Below, piece by piece: positions 1 through 4,170 of a stretch of DNA of 7,430 bases (the stretch's first letter is position 1; each line of letters begins with the position of its first letter). The notes beneath the pieces were generated by a model, which searched no databases, was not told where the DNA came from, and saw nothing but the letters and a program-made list of their open reading frames with translations. The position numbers were made by a program, and so were the translations under genes. The stretch spans positions 1 to 7,430 of the forward strand of contig CAYRFV010000274.1 in assembly GCA_964423545.1 (NCBI GenBank), given 5' to 3'. Source of the stretch: JALOOE01 sp964423545. GTDB taxonomy: Bacteria > Chloroflexota > Anaerolineae > CG2-30-64-16.

Positions 1-411
1 ACAATCCTCACGCCTCACCCCGGCGAGATGGCGCGCCTCATCGGCGGACGGACCGACGAGATCAACGCCCGTCGGATCGAGACGGCGCGGCGCTGCGCAG
101 CCGACTGGGGCCACATCGTCGTGCTCAAAGGCGCACACACGGTGATTGCGGAGCCGGGCGGCCGCGCCGGGGTCCTCCCATTTGCGAACCCCGTGTTGGC
201 TACGGCCGGCAGCGGCGATGTGCTGGCGGGAGCCATCGTCGCGATGCTGGCGCAGGGGCTGCCGCCCTACGAGGCGGCGGTCTGCGGCGCGTATCTGCAC
301 GGCCATGTGGGACTGATCGTCCAGCGCTCCATCAGCATTGCCGGGGTGGGAGCAAGCGAGTTCGTCCGCCGTTTCCCGGAAGCCCTGCGCCATCTCTACC
401 TGGGCCGCTGA
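1..411 (+). CDS. nnrD: ADP/ATP-dependent NAD(P)H-hydrate dehydratase (C-terminal part, cut by window edge)
   Basis: The reading frame is open from base 1 and ends with TGA at 409-411, so 136 codons of the C-terminal part are visible and the true start lies before the window. The first visible residues read TILTPHPGEMARL, a hallmark of the YjeF C-terminal/ribokinase-like fold. VLKGAHTVIA follows at about residue 41, and ANPVLATAGSGDVLAG at about residues 62-77 holds the GxGD segment whose Asp is the expected catalytic residue. Family knowledge: the enzyme dehydrates damaged NAD(P)H hydrate back to NAD(P)H using ADP or ATP, in the cytosol. In many bacteria it is fused behind an N-terminal NAD(P)HX epimerase domain (NnrE); whether that is so here cannot be seen. 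An internal ATG at 28 is not a plausible start because it lies inside the conserved motif. The gene converges on the YtxH gene across a terminator. Confidence 0.88.
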   Translation, partial: TILTPHPGEMARLIGGRTDEINARRIETARRCAADWGHIVVLKGAHTVIAEPGGRAGVLPFANPVLATAGSGDVLAGAIVAMLAQGLPPYEAAVCGAYLHGHVGLIVQRSISIAGVGASEFVRRFPEALRHLYLGR

Positions 412-425
412 GAGCGCTCAACACG

Positions 426-461
426 AAAAAGCTGGCAGCCGAAACGATCGGCTGCCAGCTT
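426..461 (-). terminator. Rho-independent terminator of the DUF948-like/ytxH pair
   Basis: A perfect 13-bp stem (429-441 pairing with 449-461; arm AAGCTGGCAGCCG) encloses a 7-base loop. Read on the minus strand it is followed by five T (complement of the A run at 426-430), the classic intrinsic terminator form, 32 bases past the ytxH stop. On the plus strand the stem begins 17 bases after the nnrD stop but is followed by CCC rather than T. It should therefore act mainly on minus-strand transcripts, with weaker or no action on nnrD. Confidence 0.85.
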
Positions 462-492
462 CCCATGGCCGCTCAACACCGCGCTGAGCAGA

Positions 493-744
493 TTACGCCG
501 GCGCGGCCTTGCTCAACTTGGCCTGGGCCTCTTGCACGGCCTCTTGAGCCTTCTTCACGTTCTCCTGTAGGACGATCCGGCCGCGATCAGAATACTGCTC
601 GATCTGGCCGCCGAACTCCTGGCCCTTCTCACCGATCTGCTTGCGCAGTTCCTCGCCGGAATACGGGGTGAGAAGCAACGCAGTCAGGCCACCGACGACC
701 GCTCCGAGCACGATGCCCAGCAGAAACAGAATTGCCGCCCTCAT
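493..744 (-). CDS. YtxH-like small membrane-anchored protein
   Basis: An 83-residue protein from the ATG at 744. It opens with one hydrophobic, glycine-rich segment (about residues 3-25, with GIVLGAVVGGLTALLL), then TPYSGEELRKQI, the typical YtxH-family transition of helix, (A/T)PxSGxExR and amphipathic helix. The remaining ~50 residues are charged and Gln/Glu/Lys/Ala-rich, likely a coiled helix. YtxH proteins are general-stress/envelope-associated proteins of unknown biochemical role; the sequence predicts a single N-terminal anchor with a soluble tail. A GTG at 750 would add two residues, but it sits only 3 bases from the AAAGGAG ribosome site, whereas the ATG at 744 is 9 bases away, so I prefer the ATG. 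It lies 24 bases after the DUF948-like gene, consistent with one transcript, and is followed by a strong terminator. The family assignment rests on recalled motif shape. Confidence 0.8.
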   Translation of the reverse strand: MRAAILFLLGIVLGAVVGGLTALLLTPYSGEELRKQIGEKGQEFGGQIEQYSDRGRIVLQENVKKAQEAVQEAQAKLSKAAPA

Positions 745-768
745 TGCCACACGCTCCTTTCTTGATCC

Positions 769-1071
769 CTATTTGCGCCTGACGGATGGCGGACCGCCGA
801 ACAGCGTTCGGACCGCCGACCGCATCCCGTAGGCATAGCTGGATGCCTTCACCACGGGCTGCACCACGTGATCGCCCATGAATGTCGCCGTGCCGCGCAT
901 GGCGCCCAACATCTCCTGCGTCGCCTGAAGCATAGGCAACACCTCATCGCGCAGCATCCTGGACAGCCGCACGGTCTGAACGATCAAGACCGACAACAAC
1001 GCCATCACGATGATAGATGACACGGCAAGGATGATGATCGAGATGTCGCGTGCGGCGGTTAGGGCAGGCAT
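769..1071 (-). CDS. DUF948-like small membrane protein
   Basis: A 100-residue protein with an N-terminal transmembrane helix (about residues 10-32, an Ile/Val/Leu run ending VLIVQTVRLSRML). A polar helical stretch follows (DEVLPMLQATQEMLGAMRG), then a C-terminal segment with HVVQPVVKASSYAYGMRSAV and a basic end. This order (anchor, then a coiled region resembling methyl-accepting or laminin-like repeats, then V.P....) resembles DUF948 proteins, which are often encoded beside YtxH proteins, as here. Function is unknown; a membrane-anchored cytoplasmic or envelope stress role is only inference. The ATG at 1071 was chosen because a perfect GGAGGT (complement of 1078-1083) lies 6 bases upstream, and a promoter ending just before it would exclude the longer open frame that reaches 1449. 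That longer frame also overlaps the membrane protein gene at 1167-1490. Confidence 0.72.
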   Translation of the reverse strand: MPALTAARDISIIILAVSSIIVMALLSVLIVQTVRLSRMLRDEVLPMLQATQEMLGAMRGTATFMGDHVVQPVVKASSYAYGMRSAVRTLFGGPPSVRRK

Positions 1072-1093
1072 GACATGACCTCCAGGCAGCGAT

Positions 1094-1122
1094 AGTGTAG
1101 CACAGGGCAATTGATCTTGCAA
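1094..1122 (-). promoter_or_regulatory. Sigma70-type promoter of the DUF948-like/ytxH operon
   Basis: Read on the minus strand: TTGCAA (1117-1122), a 17-base spacer, then TACACT (1094-1099) preceded by TG one base upstream, i.e. an extended -10. The -35 and -10 boxes each match 4 of 6 consensus bases. Transcription would start near 1087, giving a leader of about 16 bases that holds just the GGAGGT ribosome site. The placement explains the otherwise gene-free 95 bases between 1072 and 1166. No T-rich hairpin terminator is visible there for the upstream gene, so readthrough is possible. Confidence 0.5.
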
Positions 1123-1166
1123 GAAGGGATCGCGAGAGGCCGCCTGGCGGGGGCTGGCCGGCAGAC

Positions 1167-1490
1167 TCAGGCGCGGCGCCTGGTTGAGGTGGCGGGTGCT
1201 CGCGGCGCCATCCCACCCAAGAGGAGAAGCCGGCAGGCCATGAGGAAGACCACCGCGCCAAGAACTCCTGGCAGCACCCGCACCTGGCCGATCCTGAACC
1301 AATCGAACTGAAGCAGGCCTGCAATCATCTGCCCTGCGGCGAAGCCTAGCATTCCCACCAGGAGATCCGCTAACAGCCAACGCCAACCGCCCCTGCGCCA
1401 AATGTGGAAGAGCAGGCCACACGCACCGCCAAGCGCCAGACTCAACCACAGGGCTGGCGACAGCAGCACGTCAAGCAACGGCTCGATCAT
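1167..1490 (-). CDS. Small three-helix membrane protein, unknown function, overlapping the mnmA stop
   Basis: A 107-residue protein with three predicted membrane helices (about residues 10-30, 38-60 and 70-91) and an Arg-rich C-terminus (TSTRRRA). Short Gly-rich stretches (GGACGLL, VGMLGFAAGQ, LPGVLGAVVFL) give a loose resemblance to the GlsB/YeaQ/YmgE transglycosylase-associated small membrane proteins, which have a similar three-helix, Gly-rich plan. I cannot confirm membership. Its ATG (1490-1488) overlaps the mnmA TGA (1489-1487) as ATGA, and AGAGGA (complement of 1497-1502) lies 6 bases upstream inside mnmA, so the two are probably translationally coupled. Nothing in the sequence ties it to tRNA thiolation; co-transcription may be incidental. 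Confidence 0.72.
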   Translation of the reverse strand: MIEPLLDVLLSPALWLSLALGGACGLLFHIWRRGGWRWLLADLLVGMLGFAAGQMIAGLLQFDWFRIGQVRVLPGVLGAVVFLMACRLLLLGGMAPRAPATSTRRRA

Positions 1491-2599
1491 GTTCCGTCCT
1501 CTGCACCGGCTTCGGCAATGACGCCGCCCCCCAGGCAGACGTCGCCCTCATAGAACACGGCGGCTTGCCCCGGGGCGATGTCGCGCAGCGGGCGACGGAA
1601 GTGTGCTTCCGCCGTGCCGTCGCTGCAGGGTGTCACGAGGGCCGGTGCAGGAGTCGCGCGATAGCGGATCTGAACATCGGCCATGAACGGCCGGTCCGGC
1701 GCCTGGCCGGCCACCCAGTTGACCGCGCCAGTGCGCAGCCATGAGCCGCCCAGCTCCTCCTCGCCCCCCACGATCAGCGCATTGCGTGCAACATCGAGCG
1801 CCAACACATAGAGCGGACGTGGCGCAGCGATCCCCACTCCACTCCGCTGCCCGATGGTGTACGCGGGCAGACCGCGATGGGTGCCGAGCCGACGGCCAGC
1901 CGCATCCAGGATCGGGCCGGGCTGCATCGCTTGCGGCGCCTGCCCGGCCAGGAATCGGCGATAGTCGCCATCCGGCACGAAGCAGAGGTCCTGGCTGTCG
2001 TTGCGCGACGCGGTCGGCAATCCCCGCTCGGCAGCCAGCAGACGCACCTGCGGCTTGGCGTACTCACCAACCGGAAAAAGCGCATGGGCCAGATCATCCT
2101 GGCCCAATACGCTCAACACGTAGGATTGATCCTTCGCGGGATCGACGCCACGCCAGAGCTGCCAGCGGCCATCGTCGCTGCGGCGGATGCGTGCGTAGTG
2201 GCCCGTCGCCAGATGACGCGCGCCCAACCGTCGCGCGTAATCAAGCAGATAACCGAAGCGAATCCGGCGGTTGCAAACCAGGCACGGATTCGGCGTGCGA
2301 CCCGCGGTATACTCCGCCACCAGAAGATCGACCACCTGAGTTTTGAATGGCTGCGCGGCGTCGATGACATAGAAGGGGATGCCCAGCCGATCGGCCACCC
2401 CCTGTGCGTCGTAGATCGCCTCGACCGAACAGCAGCGGTTAGCGCGCGCCTCGGCTGTGCCCCCCACCACCGGCGGCGCTGGCTCAGACCACAGGCGCAG
2501 CATCACGCCGATGACCTCGCACCCCCGCTCGACCAGCAGCGCTGCGGCCACCGAGCTATCCACTCCGCCGCTCATCGCTACGACGACCCGGTCAGGCAT
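1487..2599 (-). CDS. mnmA: tRNA-specific 2-thiouridylase MnmA (TrmU)
   Basis: A 370-residue protein, full length for the family. With the ATG at 2599 as residue 1, the N-terminal PP-loop SGGVDSS (10-16) binds ATP to adenylate U34. The catalytic cysteine is C106 in NPCLVCN, and the partner cysteine of the persulfide/disulfide pair is C206 in SQDLC. TGHYARI (132-138) and KDQSYVL (156-162) are further family signatures, and the C-terminal barrel ends with CLGGGVI. The enzyme puts sulfur on U34 of tRNA Lys, Glu and Gln in the cytosol, receiving persulfide sulfur that starts at a cysteine desulfurase. Such a gene (iscS) lies immediately upstream on the same strand. A TTG at 2605 is an alternative start but is only 3 bases from the AGGAGGT site (complement of 2609-2615); the ATG is 9 bases away and is preferred. 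All key residues are present. Confidence 0.96.
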   Translation of the reverse strand: MPDRVVVAMSGGVDSSVAAALLVERGCEVIGVMLRLWSEPAPPVVGGTAEARANRCCSVEAIYDAQGVADRLGIPFYVIDAAQPFKTQVVDLLVAEYTAGRTPNPCLVCNRRIRFGYLLDYARRLGARHLATGHYARIRRSDDGRWQLWRGVDPAKDQSYVLSVLGQDDLAHALFPVGEYAKPQVRLLAAERGLPTASRNDSQDLCFVPDGDYRRFLAGQAPQAMQPGPILDAAGRRLGTHRGLPAYTIGQRSGVGIAAPRPLYVLALDVARNALIVGGEEELGGSWLRTGAVNWVAGQAPDRPFMADVQIRYRATPAPALVTPCSDGTAEAHFRRPLRDIAPGQAAVFYEGDVCLGGGVIAEAGAEDGT

Positions 2600-2645
2600 C
2601 TTCAATGAACCTCCTCGGCTTGCCTGAGCCCCGCATCCCGCTTCC

Positions 2646-2663
2646 GGGTCCGGCTTGGGACCC
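2646..2663. repeat. Small perfect hairpin abutting an assembly gap
   Basis: GGGTCC (2646-2651), a 6-base loop, then GGACCC (2658-2663) form a perfect 6-bp stem in the 81-base spacer between iscS and mnmA. It ends exactly where the N run starts, and GGACCC recurs at 2674-2679 on the other side of the gap. There is no T tract on either strand, so it is not a convincing terminator. It may be a processing or attenuation structure, or simply the kind of self-complementary GC-rich site that breaks an assembly. Confidence 0.4.
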
Positions 2664-2673
2664 NNNNNNNNNN
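2664..2673. other. Assembly gap (10 N) between iscS and mnmA
   Basis: Ten undetermined bases lie in the intergenic spacer, 7 bases past the iscS stop codon. The flanks repeat the same hexamer (GGACCC at 2658-2663 and 2674-2679), so the two contig ends may really overlap and the true missing length may be near zero or negative. Spacer length and any hairpin here should therefore not be over-read. Confidence 0.9.
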
Positions 2674-2680
2674 GGACCCT

Positions 2681-3833
2681 CTAGCCACCAGCCCTCAATC
2701 GGGACACGATCGCCGCCAGCTTCGCAATGACGAGGTCCACGTCCGCCTCGGTGTTCTCGCGGCCGAGGGTGAGACGCAGCGCTCCCATCGCCTCCTGCGG
2801 GGTGACTCCCATCGCAGTGAGCACGTGGCTGGGAGTCGGCGCGCCGGTGGCGCAGGCTGAGCCGGACGACGCCGCCACACCGGCCAGATCGAGCGCAATC
2901 AGCAGCGCCTCGGCTTCGACGTCGCGCACGACAAAGCTGGCATGACCAGGAAGGCGGCAGGTTCGATGGCCCGTCACCACCACGGCGGGAATGGCTGCGA
3001 GCACGCCGTCGATCAGCCGATCGCGCAGAGCGGTCAAGCGGGCCGCTTCTACACTCCGCTCCTCCTGGACCATTTCGAGCGCCCGCGCCATGCCGACGAT
3101 GTATGGCACATTCTCAGTCCCCGAACGCCGGCCGCGTTCCTGACCACCCCCGGTCTGCACCGGCAGAAGCCGCACGCCCCGCCGCACGTAGAGCAGTCCG
3201 ACTCCCTTCGGACCGTAGAATTTGTGGGCTGAGAGCGCGAGCAGATCGACGCCGAGCGCATCCACATCCAGCGGCAAGTAGCTGCCCGCCTGTACGGCAT
3301 CCGTGTGGAACGGAACCCCGCGCTGGCGGGCGATGGCGCCGATCGCTGCAAGCGGCTGGATCACGCCGACCTCGTTGTTCGCATACATAAGGCTGATCAA
3401 CGCGGTGTCTGGGCGGATGGCCGCTGCGACGGCGTCCGGATCGATGAGACCGTCCTGACCAACGGGCACATGGGTCACCTCGCAGTCGAAGTGCTCGACC
3501 AGGTCGGCGACGGTGTGCAGCACCGCATGGTGCTCGGCCGGCGCAGTGATGATATGCCGCTTGCCTTTCGCGGCGGCCGCCAGCACCGTCCCGCGGATAG
3601 CCAGGTTGTCGCTTTCGGTGCCGCACCCGGTNNNNNNNNNNGATGATTTCGGCCGGTTGGCAATGGAGGATCCCGGCAATGCGCCGGCGAGCATCCTCAA
3701 GCGCGGCCGATGCGCGCCGGCCCAAGGCGTAGATGCTGGATGAGTTGCCGTAGTTCTCGGTCCAGAAAGGCAGCATGGCTGCCACGACGCGCGGGTCGAC
3801 GGCAGTGGTGGCGGAGTGGTCCAGGTAGATCAT
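2681..3833 (-). CDS. iscS: Cysteine desulfurase (IscS/NifS class), interrupted only by an assembly gap
   Basis: A PLP enzyme that takes sulfur from L-cysteine as a persulfide, leaving alanine, to feed Fe-S cluster assembly and tRNA thiolation. The first part (3642-3833, 64 codons) starts MIYLDHSATTAVDP, contains YGNSSSIYALGRRA and stops at PAEII. The second part (2681-3631, 316 residues) starts TGCGTESDNLAIRG. The family pattern EI(I/V)FT..(G/A)TESDN needs just one residue (Phe) between them, giving a 381-residue protein, normal for the family. In that numbering the PLP lysine is K202 in SAHKFYGPKG, the cofactor Asp is D176 in HTDAVQ, and the sulfur-carrying cysteine is C325 in SSGSACATGAPTPSHVL. 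The ATG at 3833 matches the family N-terminus and has GGAG 5 bases upstream. The frame appears shifted across the gap only because ten N were inserted. The next gene is mnmA, its expected sulfur acceptor. It could equally be labelled nifS. Confidence 0.93.
3632..3641. other. Assembly gap (10 N) inside iscS
   Basis: Ten N interrupt the cysteine desulfurase gene between the codons for EII and TGCGTESDN. Family conservation predicts exactly one missing codon (3 bases, Phe). With 3 bases in place of 10 the gene from 3833 to 2681 would be 1146 bases, an exact multiple of three (382 codons with the stop). The ten-N length is thus a placeholder, not a measured distance. Confidence 0.92.
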
Positions 3834-3943
3834 CGTTGCTCCACAACAGCAGCTCGCTGGACTGGTCTGTCGCGTACTTCGCGATCGGGGCGAGCGCCTT
3901 GCTGGCTGCACATGTCGCTCCCATCTCCCCGTCGCCAGTTCAT
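3830..3943 (-). CDS. Possible leader ORF (37 codons) overlapping the iscS start
   Basis: On the minus strand, after the predicted iscS promoter, ATG at 3943 opens a 37-codon frame that starts MNWRRGDGSDM and is rich in Arg. Its TGA (3832-3830) overlaps the iscS ATG (3833-3831) as ATGA. AAAGG lies 6 bases before its ATG. This would be a layout for translational coupling. Against it, only 21 of 37 codons end in G or C, far below the surrounding genes, no family is recognisable, and stop-free stretches of this length are common at this GC content. Treat it as a weak candidate. Confidence 0.18.
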   Translation of the reverse strand: MNWRRGDGSDMCSQQGARPDREVRDRPVQRAAVVEQR

Positions 3944-3959
3944 ATCCAGCCTTTCCGCC

Positions 3960-3988
3960 ATTCTACCGTCAATCCAGACGTCTGACAA
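3960..3988 (-). promoter_or_regulatory. iscS: Sigma70-type promoter of iscS(-mnmA)
   Basis: On the minus strand TTGTCA (3983-3988) and TAGAAT (3960-3965) each match 5 of 6 consensus bases and are separated by exactly 17 bases. Transcription would begin near 3953, leaving a leader of about 120 bases before the iscS ATG at 3833. The palindrome CAGACGTCTG (3975-3984) covers part of the spacer and one base pair or two of the -35 box, so a repressor site is possible but not shown. Confidence 0.6.
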
Positions 3989-4102
3989 GCTTGCTCCTGC
4001 GTGACATGACGGGCATCATGTACCGCGCCCTGTCCTCGTGCAACAATAGGGGCAGATCCCGAGCCAGCACCCAGGCTCACCAACAGAACCGCTAATCGTT
4101 CG

Positions 4103-4130
4103 CGTGCCAAGTGCCAACGCACTTGGCACG
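4103..4130. repeat. Perfect 12-bp inverted repeat (candidate operator) upstream of the acyl-CoA ligase gene
   Basis: CGTGCCAAGTGC (4103-4114), a CAAC centre (4115-4118) and GCACTTGGCACG (4119-4130) form a perfect 12-bp inverted repeat, 40 bases before the ligase ATG. No T tract follows on either strand, so it is not an intrinsic terminator. Its position overlapping the promoter fits a dimeric regulator's operator. It could also form a cruciform or RNA hairpin if transcription started farther upstream. Twelve perfect pairs in an intergenic region are very unlikely by chance. Confidence 0.75.
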
Positions 4131-4139
4131 TCACTTGCA
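4124..4139 (+). promoter_or_regulatory. Sigma54 (-24/-12) type promoter of the acyl-CoA ligase operon
   Basis: TGGCACG (4124-4130), four bases, then TTGCA (4135-4139) match the consensus TGGCACG-N4-TTGC(A/T) at every specified position. The key GG (4125-4126) and GC (4137-4138) are exactly 10 bases apart, and the base before the -24 element is T, also as in the consensus. The start point would be about 4150, giving a ~20-base leader with GGAAGTGA (4159-4166) as ribosome site and ATG at 4171. A rival reading is a sigma70 promoter TTGGCA (4123-4128)-N17-TATCTC (4146-4151), whose -10 box is poor (3 of 6). Whether this organism has RpoN cannot be seen here. Confidence 0.55.
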
Positions 4140-4170
4140 CGGAGCTATCTCACCTACGGGAAGTGACATC

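Larger units (their letters stand above)
3834..4170. other. Divergent intergenic control region between iscS and the acyl-CoA ligase gene
   Basis: This 337-base stretch separates the two divergent transcripts and holds no recognisable protein gene. From left to right it contains the iscS leader (about 120 bases), the iscS promoter (3960-3988), a 10-bp palindrome CAGACGTCTG (3975-3984) overlapping that promoter, and a short dyad ACATGA-N6-TCATGT (4004-4021). About 80 bases with no signal I could recognise follow, then the 12-bp inverted repeat (4103-4130) and the sigma54-type promoter (4124-4139) before the ligase gene. The two short dyads are of a size expected by chance in 300 bases. Confidence 0.7.

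Noticed and set aside
1123..1166. GC-rich imperfect inverted repeat (GCCGCCTGGC...GGCTGGCCGGC) after the small membrane protein gene
   Set aside because: Pairing is broken and no T tract follows on the minus strand, so it does not qualify as a terminator.
1741..2608. Two overlapping plus-strand frames (201 and 243 codons) opposite mnmA
   Set aside because: Both are antisense to the well-supported mnmA gene, with low-complexity Arg/Pro/Ala-rich translations and no motif.
3834..3911. 26-residue in-frame extension of the cysteine desulfurase from a GTG at 3911, including a CCCG stretch
   Set aside because: Cysteine desulfurases start at the (M)IYLDxxATT segment, and the ATG at 3833 has GGAG at ideal distance; the extension is Arg/Ser-rich with no family match. 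The three cysteines are tempting as a metal site but there is no support for translation.
4004..4021. Dyad ACATGA-N6-TCATGT about 138 bases before the predicted sigma54 start site, a position typical of an enhancer-binding site
   Set aside because: Six-base arms with a short gap are expected about once by chance in a region of this size; location alone is not enough.
3940..4140. 66-codon minus-strand frame in the divergent intergenic region
   Set aside because: It begins with a GTG next to the palindrome, runs through the predicted iscS promoter, has no ribosome site or recognisable domain, and is best explained as chance.
4111..4170. 20-residue N-terminal extension of the acyl-CoA ligase from a GTG at 4111
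   Set aside because: The GTG is inside the perfect inverted repeat and upstream of the predicted transcription start; family members begin at about the ATG at 4171, which has GGAAGTGA before it.
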